Counted from the stretch's first letter, positions 40,673 to 51,582 are shown. The stretch is DNA of 64,000 nucleotides from an uncultured Clostridia bacterium (GCA_947624655.1 CANQLH010000008.1:1-64000); one strand, 5' to 3'. The notes: a model not told the origin generated them from the letters alone. A program made the numbers and translations.

Positions 40673-42049
40673 TTAGTGATTATAAAAATCATGAGTTGGT
40701 ATATGCTCGTCATTTTCTTCTTCATATTCCTTAGATGCATTTTTGTCCTTTGCATATAAATCAGCTTCTAAAGAATATATTGTCATTTTTATAATTTCAT
40801 TAGTGCTTCTTCCTTTATTAGCTTTTGCTATTTGTTCGTATCTTATAGCAACAGTTTCGTCGTCAAAATTGTCACGTATCATCTTGCCTTTATCTTTATC
40901 CGTCATAATTAATTCTACAACAGCATCTTCATGAGAATGACCAGTATCTTTTCTTCCATCAGCTTCATCTAAAGATATATCTGTACAACCATGTTCTTCA
41001 TGGCTGTGTATTTCATCTATATTTTCAGAGATGTTATCCATTCCTTTATTTTGATTAAATTCATCACGAACTTTATATGTTGTATAATAAGAACGTTCTG
41101 TTTCTAGTGATTGAGAAAATACTTCTTTATTAGATGTTCTATCTTTAATACCATATGATACTTCTATATATCCCATTGAACCATATCTAAATGAAAGCAT
41201 AGCATTTTCTACGATAGGAGATTTAATCGAATAAGAAGACTGAACATTTAGTTTATTAACTTCTGAGCCATCTCTATTTGTTTCGTAGAAAGTTTTATCA
41301 GAAGATGTACCACCTTCTTGAACAAGATTTTCAGGAGTATGAAGCGAACCATCTGGATATTTAATTATAGCAGAAAATCTTGTTGAGTTTTTGTTATTTG
41401 CAATAGAGTCTGAAAAAACGGAAATTAAAGTTGAACCAGCAGGAACTCCTAAAACTTCACCAAGAGAATGTCTATCATCAATCTTTTGGTTTAAATTAAT
41501 TTCTTGTTTAGAAGGAACGTTTTGTAATGCTTCTTCATTTCTAGAATTAATTTCTTCGGGAGTACTTTCTTCTTCTTTTTCATCATCATCTAAAGTAAGT
41601 TTTTCTGAATTTTCTTCTAAATCATTTACTTTTTGGTCTAAGTCTACGTCTGACATTTCTATAATTTCATTTTTAGAAATTCCAAGTTTTTTTGAAATTG
41701 TATCTAATTTTTCATCAAATTCATTTAAAGATATATTAGGACCTTTAGAAAGTTCTTCGATTTGTGCTAGGAAGCTTAAATCATCTTGGGCATAGTCAGG
41801 AGAAGGGTATATTTTACCATTTCTATCGCTTCCACCAATGAAATTTTTATTATCGTCATAGAATTTTTGAATAATTGTTCCATCAGGCATTTCATCAATC
41901 ATCATGAAAATATCTGTTGTAATTTTAACTGAACCTGTTTTACTTTCTTCATCAGATGTTATACTTCCAATGAAGTTAATATCTTTAGTAAAATCTGTCT
42001 TTTTTTCTTCTATAATTTCATGCATCATTTTATATAATTCTTTATCCAT
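40673..42049 (-). CDS. Large acidic hypothetical protein
   Basis: 458 residues, strongly acidic, no signal peptide or membrane segment. An N-terminal part (about 1-110) is followed by an Asp/Glu-rich helical linker (about 115-175) containing LGISKNEIIEMSDVDLDQKVNDLEENSEKL, then a beta-rich section (about 190-330) and a His/Asp/Glu-containing stretch (HSHEEHGCTDISLDEADGRKDTGHSHEDA) that could bind metal. I do not recognise it. It is tail-to-tail with the ZIP transporter, only 3 bases apart, and shares a divergent promoter region with the pilin-like gene. One CGG is out of frame. Confidence 0.8.
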   Translation of the reverse strand: MDKELYKMMHEIIEEKKTDFTKDINFIGSITSDEESKTGSVKITTDIFMMIDEMPDGTIIQKFYDDNKNFIGGSDRNGKIYPSPDYAQDDLSFLAQIEELSKGPNISLNEFDEKLDTISKKLGISKNEIIEMSDVDLDQKVNDLEENSEKLTLDDDEKEEESTPEEINSRNEEALQNVPSKQEINLNQKIDDRHSLGEVLGVPAGSTLISVFSDSIANNKNSTRFSAIIKYPDGSLHTPENLVQEGGTSSDKTFYETNRDGSEVNKLNVQSSYSIKSPIVENAMLSFRYGSMGYIEVSYGIKDRTSNKEVFSQSLETERSYYTTYKVRDEFNQNKGMDNISENIDEIHSHEEHGCTDISLDEADGRKDTGHSHEDAVVELIMTDKDKGKMIRDNFDDETVAIRYEQIAKANKGRSTNEIIKMTIYSLEADLYAKDKNASKEYEEENDEHIPTHDFYNH

Positions 42050-42084
42050 GTTTAATTACCATCCTTTCTGACCATATACATTAT

Positions 42085-42146
42085 ATTATACCATGATAAA
42101 TAAAGTATGTCAAAATATTGACAAAAAAGATTAGAAAATATATAAT
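42085..42146. promoter_or_regulatory. Back-to-back divergent promoters
   Basis: Minus strand: TTGACA (42113-42108), 17-base spacer, TATAAT (42090-42085) for the acidic protein. Plus strand: TTGACA (42118-42123), 17-base spacer, TATAAT (42141-42146) for the pilin-like gene. The two -35 boxes are only 4 bases apart, so the polymerases would compete. Confidence 0.8.
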
Positions 42147-42199
42147 AGTCTCAGTATAAAATAATCTACAAAAAAGTAGATTGTTAGGGAGGAAAACGA

Positions 42200-42451
42200 A
42201 TGAAAAATAAAGAAAAAGGTATTACTTTGATATCGTTGATAATAACAGTAATAATATTACTAATATTAGCAGTTATGGTAATGGTTTCAGCATATAAAGC
42301 AGGGATAATCAGAACAGCAGTACAAGGATCTTATGATTATTCAAAAAGTGCAATAGAAGAAAATAGAATATTTCAAAATACAACAGTTTATGTAGATAGT
42401 GTTGCAGATGAACTAAAAGGCATTGTAAATGAATGGAAAGAAAAAAACTAA
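42200..42451 (+). CDS. Pilin-like / pseudopilin small protein
   Basis: 83 residues. Starts MKNKEKGITLISLIITVIILLILAVMVMV, a type IV prepilin-like leader: a charged stretch ending in Gly, then a hydrophobic helix. The cleavage site would follow Gly7. The conserved Glu5 of true pilins is replaced by Ser, so it may be a prepilin-like membrane protein rather than a filament subunit. The remaining about 50 residues are helical and polar. Own promoter and terminator; monocistronic. GGGAGG site. Confidence 0.75.
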   Translation: MKNKEKGITLISLIITVIILLILAVMVMVSAYKAGIIRTAVQGSYDYSKSAIEENRIFQNTTVYVDSVADELKGIVNEWKEKN

Positions 42452-42470
42452 AATGATGAATAACGGTTAA

Positions 42471-42507
42471 AAGTTTGAACTTTAAAAATAAGTTCAAACT
42501 TTTTTTA
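42471..42507 (+). terminator. Intrinsic terminator after the pilin-like gene
   Basis: AAAGTTTGAACTT / AAGTTCAAACTTT with a T7 tail. Confidence 0.9.
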
Positions 42508-42617
42508 TGTGTTCGCTAGAATTTTATATCTATATGTTATATAATGCAAGACAGTAATATAAAGTAATCAATGAAAAAGCAGATTATAAAAAGATTATCT
42601 AAAATGGAGGGAATCAA

Positions 42618-43911
42618 ATGAATATAAAAGAAATTATAGCAAAAAAACGTGATAAAAAAACGCTAGACAAAGAAGAAATAGAATATTTTGTCACAGAATA
42701 TACTAATGGTAATATAACAGATTATCAGGCAGCAGCTTTAATTATGGCAATATATATAAATGGTATGGATTATGAAGAAACCAAGAATTTAACTATTGCC
42801 ATGGCAAATTCTGGAAAAAGACTAGACCTTCATGATATATCAGATACGATAATAGATAAACATTCAAGCGGAGGAGTAGGAGATAAAATAACATTAATTG
42901 TAATGCCAATTATAGCATCTCTTGGAATACCAGTTGCAAAAATGTCAGGAAGAGGCCTTGGAATAACAGGAGGAACCATTGATAAGTTAGAGTCAATACC
43001 AGGTTATAGAACAGATATTAGTTTAGAAGAATTTAAAAATAATATAAAAGAAATTGGAATAGGTTTAATAGGGCAGACGAAAGATTTAGCACCAGCAGAT
43101 AAAAAGATGTATGCTTTAAGAGATTTAATATCATGTACAGAGAGCATACCACTTATTGCATCAAGCATAATGAGTAAGAAGATTGCAGCAGGTGCAAATA
43201 AAATAGTATTAGAAGTTACTTGTGGAAAAGGTGCTTTTATGAAAACTAGGGAAGAAGCTGAAAAGCTTAGCAAAGTAATGTCTGAGATAGGTAAGCTTGC
43301 TAATATAGAGACAGTTTGTGTTATAACGAATATGGATGAGCCAATAGGTAAATGCATAGGAAATTCATTAGAGGTAGAAGAAGCTGTAAGAGCACTTAAG
43401 GGAGATATGGAAGATGGCTTAAAGGAAATTGTATTAACTCTTTCGGCTGAGATAATAAGATTATCTGGAATTAGTACAGATTTAGAAAAAAATAAGCAAA
43501 TGGTAATGGAGCAAATAAATAATAATAGTGCTTATAATAAATTTGTAGAATTAGTAAAAAAACAACATGGAGATGTTAGCTATCTATCTAATATTCCAAA
43601 GGCTAAATATAGATTAGATGTTTTAGCAGAAGAAGACGGATATGTTGAAGAATTAGATGCAGGAAAGATTGGAAATATTACACTTTCACTTGGAGCAGGA
43701 AGAATGAAGAAGGAAGATTCAATAGACCATACATCACGGAATAGTTTTAGAGAAGAAAATAGGAGATAAGGTTAAAAAGGGAGAAATACTTGCACACATA
43801 TACTTGAATAAAGAAGAAAATCATGAGAAAATAATTGAGAGTGTACAAGAAGCATATAAAATAGAAGATAAAAAGGTACAAGAATATAAACATATATTAA
43901 ATAAAATGTAG
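42618..43911 (+). CDS. pdp: Pyrimidine-nucleoside phosphorylase, one CGG site
   Basis: 430 residues. Phosphorolysis of uridine/thymidine in nucleoside salvage. Motifs: AIYINGMDYEETKNLTIAMANSG, DKHSSGGVGDKITLI, KMSGRGLGITGGTIDKLESIPG, GQTKDLAPADKKMYALRD. The CGG at 43737 restores DHTSGIVLEKKIGDKVKKGEILAHIY, the C-terminal domain motif. The ordinary reading stops about 57 residues early. GGAGG site at 42606. Confidence 0.94.
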
Positions 43912-43957
43912 AAAAAAACTAAAGCTTGTGTTTTAGAAAGGAAAGGTATCAATAATA

Positions 43958-46253
43958 ATGGATATATTAGAAGGACTAAATGATAAACAAAGAGAGGCTG
44001 TTCTTGCAGTGGATGGACCATGCCTTGTAATTGCAGGAGCTGGCTCACGGTAAGACAAAAGTATTAACACATAAAATAGCATATATAATAGGAGAAAAGG
44101 GTGTAAAACCTTGGAATATACTTGCAATAACATTTACAAATAAAGCAGCAAATGAGATGAAAGATAGAGTTGCAAATCTTTTAGGAGATGTAGCAAATGA
44201 TATGTGGATAGGCACATTCCACGCTATTTGTGTTCGAATGCTTAGAAAATATATAGATAGGATAGGCTTTACTTCATCATTCGTAATATTTGATACATCA
44301 GACCAAAAGAGTATTATAAAAGAATGTATAAAAGAATTAAATATAGATGACAAAATGTTTACAGATAGAGGACTTATGTATGAAATTAGCAATGCAAAAA
44401 ATGATATGCTTGAGCCAGAAGAATATTCAAAAAGAACAAATAATGAAATTAGAAAAGAAGTTATAGCAAAAACATATAATTTATATCAAAAAAAATTAAA
44501 AGAGAATAATGCATTAGATTTTGATGATATTATTAATTATACGATAAAAATATTACTTCAAGAGCCAGATGCTTTAGAGTATTATTCTGATAAGTTTAAA
44601 TATATTTTAGTAGATGAGTACCAAGATACCAATAAGGCACAATTTACACTTATAACTTTGCTTTCTGCAAGAAATGGTAATATAACTGTTGTTGGAGATA
44701 ATGATCAAGGAATTTATTCATTTAGAGGAGCTGATATAAGAAATATTTTAAATTTTGAAAAAGATTTTCCAGGAACACAGATAATAAAACTAGAGCAAAA
44801 TTATCGTTGCACGAAAAATATTTTGAATGTTGCAAATGCTGTAATAAAAAATAATGAAGTAAAATATGAAAAAAAATTGTGGACAGAAAATGAGGAAGGA
44901 AGTCAAGTAACTGCGTATCTTGCAAATAATGAGTATGATGAGGCAACTTACATTGCTAGCCAAATAGAGCATTTAAAAAGAGAAGAATATTATAAATATT
45001 CAGATTTTGCTATATTATATAGAATGAATACACAATCACGTGTACTTGAAACTATTTTAGCAAGAGAAGATATACCATATAAAATCGTAGGTGGTTTAAA
45101 GTTCTATGAAAGAAAAGAGATTAAAGACATACTTGCTTATTTAAGACTTGTATATAATACAAAAGATAACCTAAGTTTAGTAAGAATTATTAATGAGCCA
45201 AAAAGAGGAATTGGTAGGACAAGCTTAGACAAAATAGCAGAGATTGCAAATCAAGAGAATAAATCAATGTATGATATAATAAAAGACTCTGCTTCTTATG
45301 GCTTGAATAGAGTTTATACAAATACGCGTGAATTTGTACAGCAGATAGATGAATTGGTTAAGAAATCAAATGAGCTTACATTGTCAGGACTTACTAAAGA
45401 AATATTAAATACAACTGGATATACAAAGGCATTAGAATTGGAAAATACAAAAGAAGCTGAAAACAGGATAGAAAACTTAGAAGAATTTTTGACTGTTACT
45501 ATGGAATTTGAAGAGGAAGAAGCTGAACACGATTTAGGTAGTTTCTTAGAGAGCATATCTCTTACAAGTGATATAGATGAAATGGATGAACCTCAAGAGC
45601 AAGTTACACTTATGACGCTTCATAGTGCTAAGGGATTAGAGTTTCCAGTAGTGTTCTTAGCAGGAATGGAAGAGGGAATATTCCCAGGTAATAAATCAAT
45701 AGATGATCCGAATGGCATAGAAGAGGAGAGGAGACTTTGCTATGTTGGAATAACAAGAGCAAAAAGAAATTTATTTATGACTTGTGCAAAGTCTAGGACA
45801 ATATTTGGCTCTACATCATATAACAAAATATCAAGATTTTTAAAAGAAATTCCTGAAGAAATGTTAAGTGAAGATAGTTTACTTTCAACTGATAGTGGTA
45901 ATATAAAGGGAACATTTGATAATAGCAATAATTATGAATGGACTTATGGAAGTAATAATGTAAAGAGATATAATATTGAAACAAAAGAAACCTTTCCAAA
46001 AGTTGCAGCAGCAAATAGCTTCCCATTTAAAACTGCTGAAAGCTTTTTAAATAACATTAATGCTGAAAAGAAAAGCCCAGTTGATATTTCTGAATATAAA
46101 GAAGGAACTAGGGTATATCATAAAAAGTTTGGCGAAGGTACGATTAATTATATAGAAGAAGAGGGAGACGATTATAAGGTTGATATAAGCTTTGATAAAG
46201 CAGGTCATAAGAGATTGATGGCAAGGTTTGCTGGCCTTGAGATAGTAAGATAA
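43958..46253 (+). CDS. pcrA: ATP-dependent DNA helicase PcrA/UvrD, one CGG site
   Basis: 764 residues. The real N-terminus, MDILEGLNDKQREAVLAVDGPCLVIAGAGS, is joined by the CGG at 44048 to GKTKVLTHKIAYII, rebuilding the Walker A motif GAGSGKT. Then the Q motif, LVDEYQDTNKAQ, GDNDQGIYSFRGAD, LEQNYRCTKNIL, VTLMTLHSAKGLEFPVVFLAG and YVGITRAKRNL follow. The C-terminal Tudor-like segment EGTRVYHKKFGEGTINYIEEE is the RNA-polymerase-binding module. Frame 0 ends one codon after CGG, so the essential helicase cannot be made without the shift. Confidence 0.96.
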
Positions 46254-46277
46254 AGCTAAAAATTTTAAATTTATATT

Positions 46278-46321
46278 ATAAAAGAGAGTACCAATTTAAT
46301 AATTTAGTAGCTCTCTTTTAT
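46278..46321 (+). terminator. Intrinsic terminator after pcrA
   Basis: AAAAGAGAG / GCTCTCTTTT stem with a T-rich 3' end; symmetric enough to work for the minus-strand gene that follows. Confidence 0.8.
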
Positions 46322-46338
46322 TCAATTAAAAATACTGA

Positions 46339-46449
46339 CTAGTGGTTGTTGTTTTCATTTTGATTGTTATTGTTTTTATTATTATTATTGTTCTTATTAT
46401 TGTTGTTATTATTATTGTTATTGTTGTTGTTCTTACTTTCTTTTGACAT
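46339..46449 (-). CDS. Asn-rich 36-residue peptide
   Basis: Begins MSKESK followed by two long Asn runs broken by single Lys residues, ending QNENNNH. A GGAGGTG ribosome site at about 8 bases supports translation. Low complexity on its own would not be convincing. No function assigned. It lies convergent to pcrA, with the pcrA terminator between the two stops. Confidence 0.5.
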   Translation of the reverse strand: MSKESKNNNNNNNNNNNNKNNNNNKNNNNQNENNNH

Positions 46450-46548
46450 ACGTATGCACCTCCATATGAATTTAATATAGTAGTATTATTGTCAGTTAAA
46501 TTATAAAATATACATTCTGTTTAAAATTTTTAAAATTGGAAATGCTAA

Positions 46549-46745
46549 GTTACAGGAGAATGATTTGTTTCAATAGAATAGCTGAAATGATTTATTTTTA
46601 GAGCTTTGGTGTCGCAATCTACAAATTAATAAAATTAATGTAGATTGCTCCATTCGCCCTACGCTTCGCTCCGGTTGGTCGCTTACGCAGCTCTTTCAAA
46701 TAAATCATTTCATCTATTCTTTAATATAAAAGCATTGTATTGTAA
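46549..46745 (+). repeat. MITE-like inverted repeat, family A, copy 4
   Basis: GTTACAGGAGAATG start, GAATAGCTGAAATGATTTATTT arm, CCATTCGCCCTACGCTTCG loop segment, inverse arm, TTGTAA end. The gap 46254-46820 holds only the terminator, the Asn-rich peptide and this element. Confidence 0.85.
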
Positions 46746-46820
46746 TAATGCTAAAAAATAGCCTAAAGACTTGACTTTTTAGCGAAAAAACGATAATATA
46801 TTTAAAAGGATGAGAAGAAA

Positions 46821-47009
46821 ATGAAAAAAATTATTTTGTTAATAATAGGATTAATATTTGCAGTAATTGGAGTAATACTAGTATATGATGCGAGAAGCTT
46901 GTCAAAAAAATTATTTGGTTTTGGAGATCAGAATGAAGCTTCAGCTGGACTTAAAATATTGGGATTTTTTTTAGCAATGATAGGAGCTTTAATGATATAT
47001 TTTAGATAG
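46821..47009 (+). CDS. Small two-helix membrane protein
   Basis: 62 residues. Hydrophobic segments at about 3-23 and 44-61 flank a short loop (DARSLSKKLFGFGDQNEASAG). Resembles small membrane proteins annotated near wall genes in Clostridia, function unknown. It precedes the L,D-transpeptidase by 27 bases and could be co-transcribed. AAAGGATGAG ribosome site. Confidence 0.7.
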   Translation: MKKIILLIIGLIFAVIGVILVYDARSLSKKLFGFGDQNEASAGLKILGFFLAMIGALMIYFR

Positions 47010-47036
47010 TAATAATGAAAAGGAAATATATAATGT

Positions 47037-47996
47037 ATGAACAAAGAACAAAGAGCAATTAACCGAAAAAAGAAAAAAATAGTAATTATTGTAGCTTGTA
47101 TACTTGCTTTGATTTTAATATTTGGAATTATTGCACTTGCAACTTTTGGCTTTAAAAAAATAAATGAAGAATTAGTTTCAAAAGAAACAAATATACTTTA
47201 TTATAATGATGATAATGACGAGAAGGGAGAAGAAGAAAATAAAGTGATTGTTGTTAGTATTGATAACAAGAATGAAACTAATGAAAATAAAACTAGCGAA
47301 AATACAATTAACCAAAATACAACTAGTGAAAATGAAGTTAACGAAAATACGGCTAGTGGAAATACAAGTAATGAAAATGTTGTAAGTAATGAAAGTAATG
47401 AGAAAGGTAATACTAGTAATAAGGGAGATAACAATACAAAAGTTAGCGAAGAAAAGCCTAAGAAGCAGGAAGCAAAATATTACATAAAAGTTAATAATAC
47501 AGCAAATGTTGTGACTGTGTATAAGAAAGATTCAAAGGGAAAATATACTGTACCAGTAAAAGCAATGATTTGCTCTATTGGAGATGCAACTCCAGAAAGT
47601 GGAGTTTATACAATGTCTGATAAGTATACTTGGAGATTACTTCAAGGAGATGTATATGGGCAGTATGCATGTAGAATAACTGGGCATATATTATTTCATT
47701 CGGTTCCATATGAGAAGCAGGACAAGTCAACACTTGAGTGGTGGGAATATGATAAGCTAGGAACAAAAGCATCTCTTGGCTGTATAAGATTAAAAGTGGA
47801 AGATGCTAAATGGATATATGATAATTGTGCATCAGGTACACAGGTAGAATTTTATAATGATTCAAATCCAGGTCCACTTGGAAAGCCAATAGCAAAGAAA
47901 ATATCTAAAGATGAAGAAGTTAGAAATTGGGATCCAACAGATCCAGATAAGAATAATCCATGGCCAGATTATTTAAAGAAAAAAGGAGAGGATTGA
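47037..47996 (+). CDS. L,D-transpeptidase (YkuD domain) with membrane anchor
   Basis: 319 residues. Basic N-terminus, one membrane helix (about 13-36), a roughly 100-residue Asn/Thr/Ser/Glu-rich linker with repeated NENTASGN-type units, then the YkuD domain: YYIKVNNTANVVTVYKKDSKGKYTVPVKAMICSIG, catalytic HSVPYEK and the SLGCIRLKVEDA nucleophile loop. Cross-links peptidoglycan by 3-3 bonds or attaches wall proteins outside the membrane. Two CGG triplets are out of frame. valS follows after 5 bases. Confidence 0.92.
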   Translation: MNKEQRAINRKKKKIVIIVACILALILIFGIIALATFGFKKINEELVSKETNILYYNDDNDEKGEEENKVIVVSIDNKNETNENKTSENTINQNTTSENEVNENTASGNTSNENVVSNESNEKGNTSNKGDNNTKVSEEKPKKQEAKYYIKVNNTANVVTVYKKDSKGKYTVPVKAMICSIGDATPESGVYTMSDKYTWRLLQGDVYGQYACRITGHILFHSVPYEKQDKSTLEWWEYDKLGTKASLGCIRLKVEDAKWIYDNCASGTQVEFYNDSNPGPLGKPIAKKISKDEEVRNWDPTDPDKNNPWPDYLKKKGED

Positions 47997-48001
47997 GTAG
48001 A

Positions 48002-50428
48002 ATGTTAGATAAAAAATACAATGCACTAGAAAAAGAAGAAAAATGGTTAAATTATTGGAAGGATAATAAAATCTATGAATTTAAAAGGAATGGAAGAGAA
48101 GTATATTCAATAGATACTCCACCACCAACAGTTAATGGAAAAATTCATATAGGACACATATTCTCATATACTCAAACTGAAATGTTAGCAAGATATAAAA
48201 GGTTAAGAGGATATAATATCTTTTATCCATTTGGATTTGATGATAATGGATTACCTAGTGAAAGATTAGTAGAGAAAGAACAAGGAAAAAGGGCTCACGA
48301 AATAGGAAGAGAAAAGTTTTCTGAGTTATGTTATGAAACTACAAATAAATATGAAGCTGATTTTCAAGAGTTATTTAGTAAAATGGGTGTAAGCACAGAT
48401 TGGGATATTCATTATAAAACTGTTGCACCTTCAACAATAAAAATTAGTCAAGCATCATTTTTAGATTTAATTGAAAAGGGACATTGTTATCATAGAGAAA
48501 GTCCTGCTTTATGGTGTAATGAGTGCTTGACTTCAATAGCACAGGCTGAATTAGAGACAAAAACAATTAAAACAACCTTTAATTACATAAACTTTAAAAC
48601 GGTAGAGGATAATGAGGAATTTACTATTGCAACAACAAGACCAGAACTTTTACCTGCTATTGTTTCTGTATTTGTAAATCCAGCAGATGAAAAACATAAA
48701 CACTTAATTGGAAAAACAGCTCATATTCCTATAATTGATGTAAAAGTTCCAATAATGGCAGATGAAAAAGTCGCAGTGGATAAAGGTACAGGAGTTGTTA
48801 TGTGCTGTACTTTTGGAGACCAAACTGATATTGAATGGTGGAAGAAGTATAAATTACCATTAAAATATATATTTACAAACAATGGAAAGATAATTGACGA
48901 AGTTCCAAAATATGGTGGCTTAAAAATAAAAGAAGCTAGGAAGAAAATAATTGAGGATTTACAAGAAGGCGGATATGTAGTTAAAATTGAAGAACTTGAA
49001 CATGAGGTTCAGACACATGAAAGATGTGGAAAAGAAGTTGAATATGCTGTAATGAAACAATGGTTTATAGATATTATGAACCATAAAGAAGACTTTTTGA
49101 AGATTGGAAATCAAATAAAGTGGCATCCAGCTCATATGCACACTAGATATGACGAATGGGTAAATAATATCGCATGGGACTGGTGTATCTCAAGACAAAG
49201 ATATTTTGGCGTTCCATTTCCAGTTTGGTATTGTAAAAAATGTGGAGAGCCTGTATTTGCTAGAAAAGAAGATTTACCAGTAAATCCATTAGTAGATTCA
49301 CCAAAGGTTGAAAAATGCCCAAAATGTGATTGCAAAGAATTTGTACCAGATACAGATATAATGGATACTTGGGCTACATCATCAGTTACACCTCTTATAA
49401 ATATGAGGTATGGAGAAAAGGATAATTTTGAAGATATTTTAAAACCAATGAGCTTAAGAACAAATGCAAGTGAAATTATAAGAACGTGGGATTTCTATAC
49501 AATAGTTAAGAGTTTTTATCATTTTGGTCAAAGACCATGGGATAATGTTATGATTTCTGGATTTGTTATGGCAAATAAAGGAGAAAAGATTAGCAAGAGC
49601 AAAGGAAACAGCAAACATGAACCAATGGATTTAATAAAACAATATTCAGCAGATGTTATTAGATATTGGGCAGGTACAGGAAGACTCGGAACAGATATTG
49701 TTTTTAGTGAAGAAACTTTATTGCGTGGTAAAAAATTAGTTAATAAGATATGGAATGTATCTAAGTTTATTGAAATGCATTTATCAGATTATGAGGATAG
49801 AGAGTTTAATAATTTTGAATATATTGATAAATGGATTTTAGGGCGTTTTCAAGAAATGGAAAAACAATTCCTTAATTATTTAGATGAATATGAAGTTGGT
49901 TTGGCTTTGAATATTTTAGAAAAATTCTTTTGGGAATTTTGCGATAACTACATTGAAATAGTAAAGCATAGATTATATAGACCAGAAGAATTTGGAGAAG
50001 AACCAAGATATAGTGGCCAAAAGACGGTATATACATTATTATATAAATTACTACAAGATTTTAGTATATATTTTCCATTTATAACAGAAGAAATATTCCA
50101 AGAATTATACCATAATAATCCTTCTATTCATACAACAGAAATAAAACCTTTAGATTATAATTTTAATAAAGAAGTAGAGTTAGGAAATCAAATAATTGAG
50201 ATTATAAGTCAAGCTAGAGGAGCAAAAACAAATAATAATGTTTCATTAAAAACACCTATAAATACTTTATCAATAGGAGTTAGCAATGAATTGATGAGCG
50301 CAATTAATGAGTCAATAAAGGACTTTAAGGCTACTTTATTTATTGATAAACTTGAGACTAAGATTATAGACAATAATTATGAAGTTTATAAAATAGAATT
50401 GAATTTAGAAGATAATGAAAATAAATAA
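48002..50428 (+). CDS. valS: Valyl-tRNA synthetase
   Basis: 808 residues from ATG 48002, behind AAAGGAGAGG. Class I synthetase: HIGH-type PPPTVNGKIHIGHIFSY, editing domain TTRPELLPAIVSVFVNP, tryptophan-rich WWKKYKLP, KMSKS-type KGEKISKSKGNS, and the anticodon-binding C-terminal helical part. The long C-terminal coiled-coil of many ValRS is missing, giving a protein shorter than the 880 or so residues usual in Bacillus. Contains a zinc-ribbon-like CKKCGEP...CPKCDCKEF. Four CGG triplets, all out of frame. Confidence 0.94.
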   Translation: MLDKKYNALEKEEKWLNYWKDNKIYEFKRNGREVYSIDTPPPTVNGKIHIGHIFSYTQTEMLARYKRLRGYNIFYPFGFDDNGLPSERLVEKEQGKRAHEIGREKFSELCYETTNKYEADFQELFSKMGVSTDWDIHYKTVAPSTIKISQASFLDLIEKGHCYHRESPALWCNECLTSIAQAELETKTIKTTFNYINFKTVEDNEEFTIATTRPELLPAIVSVFVNPADEKHKHLIGKTAHIPIIDVKVPIMADEKVAVDKGTGVVMCCTFGDQTDIEWWKKYKLPLKYIFTNNGKIIDEVPKYGGLKIKEARKKIIEDLQEGGYVVKIEELEHEVQTHERCGKEVEYAVMKQWFIDIMNHKEDFLKIGNQIKWHPAHMHTRYDEWVNNIAWDWCISRQRYFGVPFPVWYCKKCGEPVFARKEDLPVNPLVDSPKVEKCPKCDCKEFVPDTDIMDTWATSSVTPLINMRYGEKDNFEDILKPMSLRTNASEIIRTWDFYTIVKSFYHFGQRPWDNVMISGFVMANKGEKISKSKGNSKHEPMDLIKQYSADVIRYWAGTGRLGTDIVFSEETLLRGKKLVNKIWNVSKFIEMHLSDYEDREFNNFEYIDKWILGRFQEMEKQFLNYLDEYEVGLALNILEKFFWEFCDNYIEIVKHRLYRPEEFGEEPRYSGQKTVYTLLYKLLQDFSIYFPFITEEIFQELYHNNPSIHTTEIKPLDYNFNKEVELGNQIIEIISQARGAKTNNNVSLKTPINTLSIGVSNELMSAINESIKDFKATLFIDKLETKIIDNNYEVYKIELNLEDNENK

Positions 50429-50435
50429 AGTTAAA

Positions 50436-50476
50436 AAAGAAATTCCTAGAAATAATTTATAGGAATTTCTTTTCTG
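50436..50476 (+). terminator. Intrinsic terminator after valS
   Basis: AAAGAAATTCCTA / TAGGAATTTCTTTT stem and T-rich tail. Confidence 0.87.
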
Positions 50477-50551
50477 TTTAAAATTATAAATAATGTAAAT
50501 AATCTAATTAGAAAAATTTATGCATATTTTGATAAGTTGGATGGTGAGAAG

Positions 50552-51394
50552 ATGTTAGTTTTTGAGATAGTAAAATTTATAATTTATTCGCTATTAATTG
50601 TGTTTATATCTAAAAAAATACTTGTTAAACTTTTAAGAAAGATTGCTGAAATATTAGACTTAAAACCAAAAACAGTAGGAAATATTGCAGGATTTACCAC
50701 ATCAATACCAGAGCTTCTTACTGTGTTTTTCTCATCTATTCAAGGTTTGTTTGATACAAGCATTTATAATATTATAAGTTCTAATGTGATTAATCTTGTG
50801 CAGTATGCTTGGTCGATAATCACAAACAAGAACACAAAAGTATTAAGAAATAGGGCACTTAGAGTAGAAATTGGAATAGTTATAGTTACAATTTTTATTC
50901 CGATAGCAATGGTAATTTTTAACATTGAGGCAAATATTACGATAATTCCAATATTTATACTTACTTTTATAATGCTATACTATATAAAGAATAATGCGTA
51001 TAAAGTGTATAAAATTAGTGGGGTAACAGATAAGGAAATAAGTGAAATAGAAGAAGAGACAAAATGGCTTAGACATAAGAAAAAGAAGATGGTTGTAACC
51101 TTTGCTGAACTTTTAGGTGTTGGAGTAATATTGTTTTTTGTAGGTAATTTGCTAGGCAATACTTTAGAGAGTTTAAGTGTTGCATTCGGAATACCAGAGG
51201 CTTTTATTGGTATTATACTTGGATTTATAACTAGTATTCCTGAGCTTATAACTTTTGTAGAATCACAAAAGCATCATGGAAAGAATACTAATGATGTTCA
51301 AGGGGTTATTGAAGCAACAAGTAACCTTTTTGCATCAAATATGCTTAATTTGTTTATTATTGAAAGTATAGGAATAATCATAGTTATAATATAA
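50552..51394 (+). CDS. Sodium/calcium-exchanger-like membrane protein
   Basis: 280 residues. About nine membrane helices with two inverted repeats marked by NIAGFTTSIPELLTVFFSSIQG and LGFITSIPELITFVESQKHH, the alpha-repeat motif (G-x-TSxPEL) of the CaCA cation antiporter superfamily. Ion unknown. ATG 50552 is preferred to the upstream TTG 50537. The stop codon lies inside the terminal repeat of a family A element, so the element fixed the C-terminus. Confidence 0.82.
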   Translation: MLVFEIVKFIIYSLLIVFISKKILVKLLRKIAEILDLKPKTVGNIAGFTTSIPELLTVFFSSIQGLFDTSIYNIISSNVINLVQYAWSIITNKNTKVLRNRALRVEIGIVIVTIFIPIAMVIFNIEANITIIPIFILTFIMLYYIKNNAYKVYKISGVTDKEISEIEEETKWLRHKKKKMVVTFAELLGVGVILFFVGNLLGNTLESLSVAFGIPEAFIGIILGFITSIPELITFVESQKHHGKNTNDVQGVIEATSNLFASNMLNLFIIESIGIIIVII

Positions 51395-51582
51395 TGGGGT
51401 GTTTCAATAGAATAGCTGAAATGATTTATTTTTAGAGCTTTGGTGTCGCAGTCTACAAATTAAATATATATATGTAGACTGCTCCATTCGCCCTACGCTA
51501 ACGCTCCGGTTAATCGCTTACGCAGCTCTTTCAAATAAATCATTTCAGCTATTCTTTAATATAAAAGCATTAATTTGTAACT
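51384..51582 (+). repeat. MITE-like inverted repeat, family A, copy 5
   Basis: Ends GTTATAATATAATG and a TTTGTAAC-type inverse; arms and inner stem as in other copies. Its left end overlaps the last codons and stop of the preceding gene. Confidence 0.85.
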
